From Streptomyces sp. LUP47B (GTDB taxonomy: Bacteria > Actinomycetota > Actinomycetes > Streptomycetales > Streptomycetaceae): a stretch of DNA of 46,110 bases. Under the pieces are notes generated by a model that did not search any database, was not told where the DNA came from, and was given only the letters and a program-made list of their open reading frames with translations. This document shows positions 15,635-23,626 of the stretch, piece after piece (the first letter of the stretch is position 1; the number at the start of each line of letters is the position of its first letter). A program made the position numbers and the translations under genes. The stretch spans positions 1-46,110 of the forward strand of contig NZ_MJAH01000024.1 in the NCBI RefSeq assembly GCF_001746295.1. Direction: 5' to 3'.

Positions 15635-17130
15635 GCGAGGTGGGACTCGGCCGCCCGGGCGCCGCGGGCAGCTCGGGGGCCGGCGGGCGGGGGATGGATG
15701 GCGACACGGGGCGCGTCGGGGCATCGGGAGCGTCGGGTACTTCGGAGCTGCGAGCCATGAAGAGCCGAGATAAACCAGACGAGTTCGGAGGATCCGAGGA
15801 GTCCGGAGGGGCCGGAAGGTCTGAGGCGGGCGTCGCCCACACACTCACCGGCGAAGCTTCCGGGGGCGCCGCCGCGCGCACCTCTGAGTCCCCCATGGCC
15901 CCCGGAGATACCGGCGCGCACGCCCCGGCGTTGTCGGGAGACACGGACGCGCACATTTCGGAGGGCGCGGACCCATTGGCACCCGCCCCCCGCGCGCCCG
16001 AGGTCTCCACCGGCCGCAAGGCCGCCACCCCAGGCCCCACCCGCCGTTCCCCCGCCGACCCGGTGAAGGCCCTGATGCACCGTCACCGGGAGCTGTGCGA
16101 ACGGGCCGTGGACCCCCTGGAGATCGCCGCAGGTCTCGAAGCCCACGGCGTCACCGACCGCACTGCCGCCCGCTTCCGGCACCGGGACGTCTTCTCCCTC
16201 GCCGAGGAGATGTACGCCCGCGTCCCGAGGGACGGCGAGACGCCCCCGCCCCCCACGGCGGAGCAAGCAACCAAGGCTCGTGCCGACTGGGCCCTGCTCA
16301 CCCTCCTCCCCGGCGCCCTGTGCGCGGCCACGGTGGCCGGCGTCCGCCTCACCGACGGCCAGTCCCGCCTGGTCGCCGCCCTGGTGGGCTTCCTGGCCGT
16401 GTCCCTGGCCATGCGTGCGGCCCTGTCCCGCGGCCCCCTCGGCATCCCCGACCGCGCACCCACCACCGGCACCTCCACCTGGACGTACTGGCTCCTCGCC
16501 TACGCGGCCCTGGGTGACGGTCTCCTGACGGCGGCCGTGACCGGCGGTCCCGACGCCCTGCCCACGGGCGCCGCCGACGCCCCCTGGCCCATGGCCACGG
16601 CTCCCGTGCTCGCCCTGGCCCTGTCCTGCGCTCCGGCAGCCTGGTCCGCCCACCTCTTCGCGGCGGGCGCCCGCCGCAAACTGACAGTCAGTCGAGGACT
16701 GGAGGACTTCGCGGCCTCCGTACGCCCCCTGCTGCTCGGCACGTTCGCCCTGTACCTGTGCGCCCTGACGGCTCTCTCCGCCTTGTCCGGCGCAGCCCTG
16801 GACGAACCCTCCGCCCACCCACAGGTCATCGCCCTGGGCGCCCTCCTCTTTCTAGCCCGCCTCCTCACCGTCCACGGCTTCACCCACGCCCCCGCGGTGG
16901 TGCTCACCGCCGCTACGACAGCCCAGGCGACGGCCCTGGCCGCGGCCTTCGCCTCCCGGCTACCGGGCTGCGGCTTCCTGACCGCTCCGGTGGACGCCCT
17001 CGTGGACCTCTGGGGCGCGGGCGGCATCCAGACCCTTTCCTGCGGGCTCGGCGCCCTGGCCCTGCTGATCCACGGGTTCCGCAAGCTGACGAGGGCCTCG
17101 GCCCACGCCCAGGCGGAGGACCCGTGCTGA
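15631..17130 (+). CDS. Polytopic membrane protein of the glycan cluster
   Basis: A 499-residue protein. The first 150 residues are Gly/Ser/Pro/Glu-rich and probably disordered. A short helical region follows (DPVKALMHRHRELC to EEMYARVP), and then about nine or ten hydrophobic segments from residue 215 to 485. I recognise no named family. Its position directly after the PelF-like enzyme, with overlapping ATGA, suggests it anchors or assists polymer synthesis or export, the role PelG and PelE play in Pel systems. It has no obvious PelG sequence motif, so this is inference from position. The hydrophobic part is rich in Ala, Leu and Thr and has few charged residues. Confidence 0.75.
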   Translation: MSEVGLGRPGAAGSSGAGGRGMDGDTGRVGASGASGTSELRAMKSRDKPDEFGGSEESGGAGRSEAGVAHTLTGEASGGAAARTSESPMAPGDTGAHAPALSGDTDAHISEGADPLAPAPRAPEVSTGRKAATPGPTRRSPADPVKALMHRHRELCERAVDPLEIAAGLEAHGVTDRTAARFRHRDVFSLAEEMYARVPRDGETPPPPTAEQATKARADWALLTLLPGALCAATVAGVRLTDGQSRLVAALVGFLAVSLAMRAALSRGPLGIPDRAPTTGTSTWTYWLLAYAALGDGLLTAAVTGGPDALPTGAADAPWPMATAPVLALALSCAPAAWSAHLFAAGARRKLTVSRGLEDFAASVRPLLLGTFALYLCALTALSALSGAALDEPSAHPQVIALGALLFLARLLTVHGFTHAPAVVLTAATTAQATALAAAFASRLPGCGFLTAPVDALVDLWGAGGIQTLSCGLGALALLIHGFRKLTRASAHAQAEDPC

Positions 17131-17277
17131 CCCGGCCCCGAGCGACCCACCCGCCGTAGGCGCGGCCACCCGCCCGCCGTGGGCGCAACCGCCCCGCTGA
17201 ACCCTCACAGGCCGCCGCAGGCACCCCGGCCCCAAGCCGGTGGCAACTCGCAAGCCCCTCCCGAAGGAGAACCCGCA

Positions 17278-17325
17278 ATGACCACCTCCCGACCTGCCCC
17301 CAAGGCCCCGGGAGCAGCCCGATGA
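17278..17325 (+). CDS. 15-residue coupled mini-ORF before the epimerase gene
   Basis: MTTSRPAPKAPGAAR, with a strong ribosome site (GAAGGAG, eight bases upstream of the ATG) and a stop that overlaps the next gene's start as ATGA. It is better supplied with a ribosome site than most genes here. It may deliver ribosomes to the epimerase start by translational coupling. No function for the peptide itself is claimed. Confidence 0.45.
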   Translation: MTTSRPAPKAPGAAR

Positions 17326-18281
17326 GAGTCCTGCTGATCGGAGCCAACGGCTACCTCGGCCGCTTCGTCGCCGACCGCCTGCTCGCCGACCCCGCCGTCC
17401 AGCTCACCGCGCTCGGCCGCGGTGACGACGCCGACGTCCGCTTCGACCTCGCGTCGGGCAGCCCGGGCGCCCTCACCCGCTTCCTCGACGCGGTCCACCC
17501 GGGCGTCGTCGTCAACTGCGCCGGCGCCACCCGCGGCGGTGCCCGCGAACTCACCCGCCACAACACGGTCGCGGTCGCCACCGTCTGTGAGGCCCTGCGG
17601 CGCAGCCGCTGTGGTGCCCGGCTCGTGCAGATCGGCTGCGGCGCGGAGTACGGCCCCAGCCAGCCCGGCTCCTCCACGGCCGAGGACGCCGTCCCCCGCC
17701 CCGGCGGTCCGTACGGCGTCAGCAAACTCGCCGCCACCGAACTGGTCCTGGGGTCCGGCCTGGACGCGGTCGTCCTGCGGGTCTTCTCACCGGCGGGTCC
17801 CGGCACTCCCGCGGGCTCCCCGCTCGGCCGTCTCGCCGAGGCCATGCGCCGCGCCATGCAGTCCGGCGACGGCGAACTGAAACTCGCCGGCCTCGGCGCC
17901 CAGCGCGACTTCATCGACGTCCGCGATGTGGCCCGCGCCGTCCACGCGGCCTCGCTCTCCGCCGCACAGGGTGTCATCAACATCGGCTCGGGCCGTGCCG
18001 TCCGCCTCCGCGACGCCGCCGCCATCCTGGCCCGGGTCGCCGGATACGGCGGCGCCCTCCATGAACTCGACGGTCCTCCCGGCCAGCTCAGGGCGACCAT
18101 CGGGCATCCCCGCTCCGAGTCGGACCACGCGGGACCCGTCGCGTACCCGTACCCCGACGGCTGCGGCAGCTGGCAGCAGGCCGACGTGCGCACCGCACGC
18201 GACCGGCTCGGCTGGCGCCCCCGGATCAACCTCGAAGAGTCCCTCGCCGACATCTGGATGGAGGCGGCATGCCGCATCTGA
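17322..18281 (+). CDS. NAD-dependent epimerase/dehydratase (extended SDR)
   Basis: A 319-residue nucleotide-sugar enzyme of the extended short-chain dehydrogenase family. The NAD-binding loop GANGYLG is at 7-13 and the catalytic pair Y131/K135 in YGVSK is intact, with the upstream GCGAEYG providing the active-site segment. A DFIDVRDVARA motif of the C-terminal sugar-binding part is present. No signal peptide. It probably interconverts UDP-sugars for the glycosyltransferase in the same operon; some Pel loci carry an accessory UDP-GlcNAc 4-epimerase (PelX), and this could fill that role. Specificity cannot be read from sequence. The start overlaps a 15-codon ORF and the end overlaps the next gene by 13 bases, so the unit is tightly coupled. 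Confidence 0.87.
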   Translation: MRVLLIGANGYLGRFVADRLLADPAVQLTALGRGDDADVRFDLASGSPGALTRFLDAVHPGVVVNCAGATRGGARELTRHNTVAVATVCEALRRSRCGARLVQIGCGAEYGPSQPGSSTAEDAVPRPGGPYGVSKLAATELVLGSGLDAVVLRVFSPAGPGTPAGSPLGRLAEAMRRAMQSGDGELKLAGLGAQRDFIDVRDVARAVHAASLSAAQGVINIGSGRAVRLRDAAAILARVAGYGGALHELDGPPGQLRATIGHPRSESDHAGPVAYPYPDGCGSWQQADVRTARDRLGWRPRINLEESLADIWMEAACRI

Positions 18282-19015
18282 CCAGCACGGAGACAAGCAC
18301 GCCGAGCACCGACCTGCGCGCCGGCCTCGGTGCCCCCGGCTTCGCCCACCCCTTGGTCGCCCCCGCCGAATGGGCCGAACTCACCCGCCCCGGCACCCCA
18401 CTGCACTGGGCCGTCCTCAACGTCGCCGACGGACCCGGTGCCCGCCCCGACCCGCACTGCCTCGAAGCGGCCGGCCGACTGCGCAACGCGGGCGTCCGCG
18501 TCCTCGGTCACCTCGACACCTCCGGAGTCCGCACCTACGGCGAACTGGTCCCCGAGGCGCACCGCTACGTCGACTGGTACCAGGTCGACGGCTTCCTCCT
18601 GGACCACTGCCCGGCCGAACACGCCGCGCTCCCCGAAGTCCGCCGCACCGTCACCGCGCTCCGCGCGCTCCGTGACGATGCCCACATCGTCCTCGGCCAC
18701 GGCACCCACCCGCACCCCGGTTACGTCGAGACCGCCGACCAGCTGGTCACCTTCTCCGGCCCCTGGAGCGACTACCGCTGGTCGCAGGTGGCCGAGTGGA
18801 CCGCCGACTACCCGCCCGCCCGCTTCTGCCACCTCGTCCACGGAGTGCCGGGCCCGCACCTCGAGGAGGCCCTGCGGATCGCGCGCTGGCAGGGCGCCTC
18901 GACGATCTGGTTCACCGACCGCACGGACCGAGGCGGCAGAGTCGACCCCTGGGAGGCCATGCCCGGCTACTGGGACGAAATCGTCTCGCGGATCGGAACG
19001 GGTGTCTCGGAATGA
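18269..19015 (+). CDS. Spherulation-specific family 4 (Spherulin_4) protein
   Basis: A 248-residue protein resembling the Spherulin_4 domain, a TIM-barrel related to the endo-alpha-1,4-N-acetylgalactosaminidase part of PelA. Typical elements are LHWAVLNVADGPG near residue 45, VLGHLDTSGVRTYGEL, the acidic strand YQVDGFLLDHCP at about 100-112, VLGHGTHPH, and the end STIWFTDRTD. I see neither a signal peptide nor the deacetylase module found in full PelA, so as written it would stay in the cytoplasm. That is odd for a polysaccharide hydrolase. It overlaps the epimerase gene by 13 bases and is the last gene of the cluster. Its final codons overlap the sigma-R promoter of moeZ. Confidence 0.82.
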   Translation: MPHLTSTETSTPSTDLRAGLGAPGFAHPLVAPAEWAELTRPGTPLHWAVLNVADGPGARPDPHCLEAAGRLRNAGVRVLGHLDTSGVRTYGELVPEAHRYVDWYQVDGFLLDHCPAEHAALPEVRRTVTALRALRDDAHIVLGHGTHPHPGYVETADQLVTFSGPWSDYRWSQVAEWTADYPPARFCHLVHGVPGPHLEEALRIARWQGASTIWFTDRTDRGGRVDPWEAMPGYWDEIVSRIGTGVSE

Positions 19016-19034
19016 AGAAGGCCATGGCAGTGTT
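19009..19034 (+). promoter_or_regulatory. Sigma-R promoter for moeZ
   Basis: GGAAT (19009-19013), exactly 18 bases, then GTT (19032-19034): the consensus of the thiol-stress sigma factor SigR. The predicted start is near 19041, giving a leader of about 39 bases to the GTG of moeZ. I recall the MoeB-type gene being listed in the S. coelicolor SigR regulon, which agrees. Confidence 0.8.
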
Positions 19035-19078
19035 ACGGGGAGAACAACTGTAGTGATTGACCGACCAACGGAGTCCCC

Positions 19079-20257
19079 GTGTCGCTGCCACCCCTGGTCG
19101 AGCCCGCCTCCGAGCTCACCGTAGACGAGGTCCGCAGGTACTCCCGCCACCTGATCATCCCCGACGTCGGGATGGACGGGCAGAAGCGGCTGAAGAATGC
19201 CAAGGTGCTCTGTGTGGGCGCCGGCGGCCTGGGCTCGCCGGCGCTGATGTACCTGGCCGCGGCGGGCGTCGGCACGCTCGGCATCGTGGAGTTCGACGAG
19301 GTCGACGAGTCGAACCTGCAGCGCCAGATCATCCACAGCCAGGCCGACATCGGCCGCTCCAAGGCCGCGTCCGCGCGTGACTCGGTCCTCGGCATCAACC
19401 CGTACGTGAACGTGATCCTTCACGAGGAGCGGCTCGAGGCCGACAACGTGATGGACATCTTCAGTCAGTACGACCTGATCGTCGACGGAACCGACAACTT
19501 CGCGACCCGGTACCTGGTCAACGACGCGTGCGTGCTGCTGAACAAGCCGTACGTCTGGGGCTCGATCTACCGTTTCGACGGCCAGGCCTCCGTCTTCTGG
19601 TCCGAGCACGGTCCCTGCTACCGCTGCCTCTACCCGGAGCCCCCGCCCCCCGGCATGGTCCCCTCCTGCGCCGAGGGCGGCGTCCTGGGCGTGCTGTGCG
19701 CGTCCATCGGCTCCATCCAGGTCACCGAGGCGATCAAGGTCCTCACGGGCATCGGCGATCCGCTCGTCGGCCGCCTGATGATCTACGACGCCCTCGAGAT
19801 GCAGTACCGCCAGGTCAAGGTCCGCAAGGACCCGAACTGCGCGGTCTGCGGCGAGAACCCGACCGTCACCGAGCTCATCGACTACGAGGCCTTCTGCGGC
19901 GTCGTCTCCGAGGAGGCCCAGGAGGCGGCCGCCGGCTCGACGATCACTCCGAAGCAGCTCAAGGAGTGGATCGACGACGGCGAGAACATCGAGATCATCG
20001 ACGTCCGTGAGATCAACGAGTACGAGATCGTCTCGATCCCGGGCGCGAAGCTGATCCCGAAGAACGAGTTCCTCATGGGCACCGCCCTGGAGGGTCTTCC
20101 GCAGGACAAGAAGATCGTCCTGCACTGCAAGACGGGTGTCCGCAGTGCGGAAGTCCTCGCGGTGCTGAAGTCCGCGGGCTTCTCCGACGCCGTGCACGTC
20201 GGTGGCGGCGTGATCGGCTGGGTCAACCAGATCGAGCCGGACAAGCCGGTCTACTAG
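19079..20257 (+). CDS. moeZ: Adenylyltransferase/sulfurtransferase MoeZ
   Basis: A 392-residue fusion of a ThiF/MoeB E1-like domain and a C-terminal rhodanese domain. It activates the C-terminal glycine of ubiquitin-like sulfur carriers with ATP and then loads sulfur on them, serving molybdopterin, thiamine, cysteine and thiotemplated pathways. The ATP loop GAGGLGSP is at 48-55, CYRC and CAVC supply the zinc cysteines, and the rhodanese active Cys is C350 in HCKTGVRS. The start is GTG 19079 with CGGAG upstream. A consensus sigma-R promoter lies upstream, so expression should rise under disulfide stress. A stem-loop follows the stop. No sulfur carrier gene is in the window. Confidence 0.95.
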   Translation: MSLPPLVEPASELTVDEVRRYSRHLIIPDVGMDGQKRLKNAKVLCVGAGGLGSPALMYLAAAGVGTLGIVEFDEVDESNLQRQIIHSQADIGRSKAASARDSVLGINPYVNVILHEERLEADNVMDIFSQYDLIVDGTDNFATRYLVNDACVLLNKPYVWGSIYRFDGQASVFWSEHGPCYRCLYPEPPPPGMVPSCAEGGVLGVLCASIGSIQVTEAIKVLTGIGDPLVGRLMIYDALEMQYRQVKVRKDPNCAVCGENPTVTELIDYEAFCGVVSEEAQEAAAGSTITPKQLKEWIDDGENIEIIDVREINEYEIVSIPGAKLIPKNEFLMGTALEGLPQDKKIVLHCKTGVRSAEVLAVLKSAGFSDAVHVGGGVIGWVNQIEPDKPVY

Positions 20258-20273
20258 GCCCACGTTTTCCCGG

Positions 20274-20306
20274 AAGGGGCTCGGCACCAGGTGTGCCGGG
20301 CCCCTT
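20274..20306. terminator. Bidirectional terminator between moeZ and the lipoprotein peptidase
   Basis: A 14-bp stem (20274-20287 with 20293-20306, one G-T wobble) with a 5-base loop, followed by TT on the plus strand. It lies between two convergent genes, so it can serve both. Confidence 0.75.
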
Positions 20307-20310
20307 TCCG

Positions 20311-21858
20311 CTACTCGTGCCGGCCGCAGACCTTGCCGTCCTTCGGCACCGTGCCCTTCAGCAGATACGTGTTCACCGCGGAGTTCACACAGTCGCTCCC
20401 GTTCCCGTACGCCCCGTGTCCCTCGCCCTTCCAGGTGAGCTCCACGCCGACGCCCTTGCCCAACTCGTCCGCCATCCTGCGGGCCCCTTCGTAGGGGGTC
20501 GCCGGGTCGCCCGTGTTGCCGATCACCAGCACCGGTGCCGCACCGGGCGCGCTCACCTCCGGGGTCTCGTACTGTCCGGGCACCGGCCAGTCGTGGCACC
20601 AGCCGGCCGCGTCCCAGCCGAGGAAGGGGCCGAACACGGGCGAGATCCGCTCGAACTCGGGCAGCAGCTTCTTCGTCGCCGCGAGCGTGGGCCGCTGCTT
20701 GTCGTCCAAGCACGATATGACCCGTTGTGACTGCGTCACCATGCCGTAACGCCCCGAGGGATCCCGCTCGTTGTAACCGTCGGCGAGCGCCAGCAGTTCG
20801 GAGCCGTCCCCCTGCTCGGCCGTATCGAGGGCGCTGGTCAGCGAGGGCCAGCTGTCCTGGCGGTACAACGGCCAGACGATGCCGGTGAACGCCAGCACCT
20901 GGGTCAGCTTCCGCCCGGAATACGTGTCCAGCGGTTTCGCGTCGATCCGCTCCAGCAGGTCCGCGATCTTCCGGGTGCCCCGCGCGGGGTCCTGGCCGGT
21001 GGATTCGAGGTAGTTGTCGAGGGCGCGCTGGAAGCCCCGGGCCTGGTTCTTGCGGTGGTCGACCAGGTCGGCGGTCGGATCGACGACCGCGTCGAGCACC
21101 AGCCGCCCCACCTTCTCGGGGAACAGGTGGGCATAGACGCCGCCGAGTTGGGTGCCGTAGGAGATGCCGAAGTAGTGCACCTCGGTGTCGCCGAGGACCT
21201 GGCGCATCAGGTCCATGTCCCGCGCGGTGTCGGTGGTCGAGACGTGCGCCAGCAGCCCGCCCACGCCCTTCTCGCAGCCCTGGGCGAAGTCGGAGGCGTC
21301 CCGGAGGTACGCCCGTTCCTCGGCAGGGGTGTCCGGGGTGGGGTCCACGGCCTCGGCGGCCTGGGTCTCCTTGTCGCTACGGCAGCGGACGCCTTCGCTG
21401 GCGCCGACCCCGCGCGGGTCCCAGCTCACCAGGTCGTACCGCTCGCGGAGCAGGGAGACGGTGGCGGCGTACCCGGGCATTCCGGCGACGCCCGACGCGC
21501 CGGGGCCGCCGAAGTTGAACAGGAGCGAGCCGATGCGGTCGCCGCCGCGGGCCTTGGAGCGGATCAGCGCGAGGTCGATCGTCTCGCCGTCGGGCTTCGA
21601 CCAGTCGAGCGGCACCTTCAATGTCGCGCATTGCCAGTCTCTGCCGGGCGGGGAGGAGTCCGCGGTGGCCTTGCACCGCTCCCAGTCGAGCTTCTGGGAG
21701 GTCAGCGCGGCGGGCAGCGCTTTCGCGCCCGTGGTGGTGGGCCTCGCGCCGCCCGACCGCTCCACCCCCTCGCCGTCGCCGGAGGAGCCGCCGCTGCAGC
21801 CCGTCGTCAGCAGTGCGGCCGCGGCGGTCACAGCCGCCCACCGTACGAAACGCCCCAT
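20311..21858 (-). CDS. Secreted lipoprotein alpha/beta hydrolase with TAP-like C-terminal domain (S33 peptidase-like), copy 1
   Basis: A 515-residue extracellular lipoprotein. The signal is MGRFVRWAAVTAAAALLTTG with the lipidated Cys in LTTGC. The oxyanion segment FNFGGPGASG, nucleophile S233 in GISYGTQLGG, the acid in GNTGDPATPYEGAR and the base in the EGHGAYG region match tripeptidyl aminopeptidases of Streptomyces (Slp/Tap type), which remove short N-terminal peptides. The start is ATG 21858, preceded by GGGAGGGGGA. A paralogue lies 141 bp upstream on the same strand. A DnaA-box sequence sits about 90 bp upstream of the start. The substrate is unknown; a lipase or esterase role cannot be excluded. 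Confidence 0.9.
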   Translation of the reverse strand: MGRFVRWAAVTAAAALLTTGCSGGSSGDGEGVERSGGARPTTTGAKALPAALTSQKLDWERCKATADSSPPGRDWQCATLKVPLDWSKPDGETIDLALIRSKARGGDRIGSLLFNFGGPGASGVAGMPGYAATVSLLRERYDLVSWDPRGVGASEGVRCRSDKETQAAEAVDPTPDTPAEERAYLRDASDFAQGCEKGVGGLLAHVSTTDTARDMDLMRQVLGDTEVHYFGISYGTQLGGVYAHLFPEKVGRLVLDAVVDPTADLVDHRKNQARGFQRALDNYLESTGQDPARGTRKIADLLERIDAKPLDTYSGRKLTQVLAFTGIVWPLYRQDSWPSLTSALDTAEQGDGSELLALADGYNERDPSGRYGMVTQSQRVISCLDDKQRPTLAATKKLLPEFERISPVFGPFLGWDAAGWCHDWPVPGQYETPEVSAPGAAPVLVIGNTGDPATPYEGARRMADELGKGVGVELTWKGEGHGAYGNGSDCVNSAVNTYLLKGTVPKDGKVCGRHE

Positions 21859-21945
21859 TTCCAGTCCCCCTCCCCAGCCGTCCGTGCCGAGCCACGAACG
21901 TCGGTCCGGCCATGGTATGCCGATCACCCGACACCCGTCGGGGCC

Positions 21946-21954
21946 TGTGGATAA
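21946..21954 (-). other. Consensus DnaA box (TTATCCACA)
   Basis: TGTGGATAA on the plus strand is the complement of TTATCCACA, a perfect strong DnaA box. It is in the gap between the two lipoprotein hydrolase genes, about 90 bp upstream of the copy 1 start. It stands alone, so it is not an origin. Confidence 0.45.
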
Positions 21955-21999
21955 CTCTCTGACCAGCGATTTCACCGAGGCCGAGGTGGCTTCGTCGCG

Positions 22000-23544
22000 C
22001 TACGAGCAGACGGTCCCGGCCGTCGGCACCTTGCCGGTCAGCAGGTAGCCGTTCACGGCGTCCTGGACGCACTTGTTCTTGCTGTCGTACGCCCCGTGTC
22101 CCTGCCCCTTGTACGTCAGCTCGACCCCGACGCCCGCTCCGAGCGCCTGCACCATCTTGCGCGCGCCCTCGTACGGGGTCGCCGGGTCCCCGGTGTTGCC
22201 GACGACCAGGATCGGCGCCGATCCGGTGGCGCTGACGTCGGGATGGTCGGCGGCGCCCGCCACGGGCCAGTCGGTGCAGCTGACCATCGACCAGGCCAGG
22301 AAGTCGCCGAACAGAGGGGACGCGGCGCGGAACTCGGGCAGCTTCCGCTCGACGTCTGCGGAGGTGTACCTAGCCTTGTCGTCGGCGCAGTTGATGGAGA
22401 TGTTGGCCGCGGCGAGGTTGCTGTACTCGCCGTTCTCGCTGCGCCCGTTCAACGAGTCGGACAGCAGCATCAGGGTGCTGCCGTCGCCGTCGTACGCCTG
22501 CTCCAGGCCCTCGGTGAGGTACTCCCAGAAGTCCTTCGAGTACAGCGCCTGGGCGATGCCGTTGGTCGCGGCGGTCTGGGTCAGCACCCGCTGCCCGATG
22601 CCGGGGATCGGCTTGCTGTCGAGGTCGGCCAGCAGTTTGGCGATGCGGTTCCTGACGTCCTGCGCGGTGTCGCCGACGGGGCAGTCCGTGGGCTGCGAGG
22701 TGCAGTCCTCGGCGAAGTTGTCGAGCGCGAGCTGGAAGCCCTCGGCTTGTCCGAGAGAACCCTGCTCGCTGTTCTGCGTGGGGTCGACGACCGCGTCGAA
22801 GACCGCGCGCCCCACGTGCTTCGGGAAGAGATGGGCGTAGACACCGCCGAGTTCGGTGCCGTACGAGATGCCGAAGTAGTGCAGCTTGTCGTCGCCGAGG
22901 ACCTGGCGCATCAGGTCCATGTCGCGGGCCGCGTCGGTCGTGCGCACATGCGACAGCGTCTTCCCGGAGTTCTCCTCGCAGGCCGCGTTGAACTCCTTGG
23001 TGTTGTTCAGGAGCGCGGCGCGCTCCGCCGAGTCGTCAGGGGTCCAGTCCTGCTCGAAGTACACGTCGAGCTGGGGGTCGTTCAGGCACTCCACCGGGGC
23101 GCTGCGGCCGACCCCGCGGGGGTCGAAGCTCACCAGGTCGTAGCGGGTGCGCAGTTTCGCGTAGTCCGTGCCGAAGGCGGGCAGCGTGGTGACGCCCGAG
23201 CCGCCGGGACCACCGAAGTTGAAGACGAGCGAGCCGATGCGCTTGTCCTCGGCGCCACTGGCCTTCGCCCGGATCAGGGCGAGGCCGATCGTGTCGCCCT
23301 TCGGCTTCGCCCAGTCGAGGGGAGCCTTGAGGGTGGCGCACTGCCACTCGTCGTCACCCGGCAGCGGTGAAGGGGCCTCACCGCCGCCCTCGGCCTGGGA
23401 GGGTGCCGGGCAGTCCTTCCAGCTCAACTTCTGGGCCGACAGGTCCTCGTCCTGGGAGTCGTCGCCGCAGCCCGCCAGCACGGAGGTCAGCAGAAGGGCC
23501 GTGGCGGTCAGGGCGGCGACGCGCAGGTGAGGGGGGTTCGGCAT
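22000..23544 (-). CDS. Secreted lipoprotein alpha/beta hydrolase with TAP-like C-terminal domain, copy 2
   Basis: A 514-residue paralogue of the next gene. Lipoprotein signal ending LAGC (Cys about residue 26), an acidic linker, then FNFGGPGGSG, nucleophile S227 in GISYGTELGG, the acid in GNTGDPATPYEGAR and His in QGHGAYD. Cysteine pairs not shared by copy 1 (DCTSQPTDC) suggest an added disulfide. The start is ATG 23544 with AGGA upstream. Conserved blocks such as GNTGDPATPYEGARKM and the spacing of motifs show that the two genes come from a tandem duplication that has since diverged. It lies 82 bp downstream of the flippase-like gene, so the three may be co-transcribed. Confidence 0.9.
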   Translation of the reverse strand: MPNPPHLRVAALTATALLLTSVLAGCGDDSQDEDLSAQKLSWKDCPAPSQAEGGGEAPSPLPGDDEWQCATLKAPLDWAKPKGDTIGLALIRAKASGAEDKRIGSLVFNFGGPGGSGVTTLPAFGTDYAKLRTRYDLVSFDPRGVGRSAPVECLNDPQLDVYFEQDWTPDDSAERAALLNNTKEFNAACEENSGKTLSHVRTTDAARDMDLMRQVLGDDKLHYFGISYGTELGGVYAHLFPKHVGRAVFDAVVDPTQNSEQGSLGQAEGFQLALDNFAEDCTSQPTDCPVGDTAQDVRNRIAKLLADLDSKPIPGIGQRVLTQTAATNGIAQALYSKDFWEYLTEGLEQAYDGDGSTLMLLSDSLNGRSENGEYSNLAAANISINCADDKARYTSADVERKLPEFRAASPLFGDFLAWSMVSCTDWPVAGAADHPDVSATGSAPILVVGNTGDPATPYEGARKMVQALGAGVGVELTYKGQGHGAYDSKNKCVQDAVNGYLLTGKVPTAGTVCS

Positions 23545-23626
23545 GATCCCATCCTGCGGTCGCGCGCGTGGGCGCGCTCGGGGCGCGAGCCGTACGAGGT
23601 ACGTGCCGCGGTTCGGGCGGCACGCA

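Noticed and set aside
19012..19053. A 13-codon ORF with a TTA codon overlapping the Spherulin-4 stop (ATGA), a possible bldA-dependent peptide.
   Set aside because: The ATG lies inside the -35 of the sigma-R promoter of moeZ and the TTA coincides with its -10 region, so the promoter explains the sequence. The moeZ transcript would start after it.
17351..20713. A 1120-codon open frame on the minus strand across the epimerase, Spherulin-4 and moeZ genes.
   Set aside because: It is antisense to three genes with clear family motifs. Long antisense frames are expected at this base composition.
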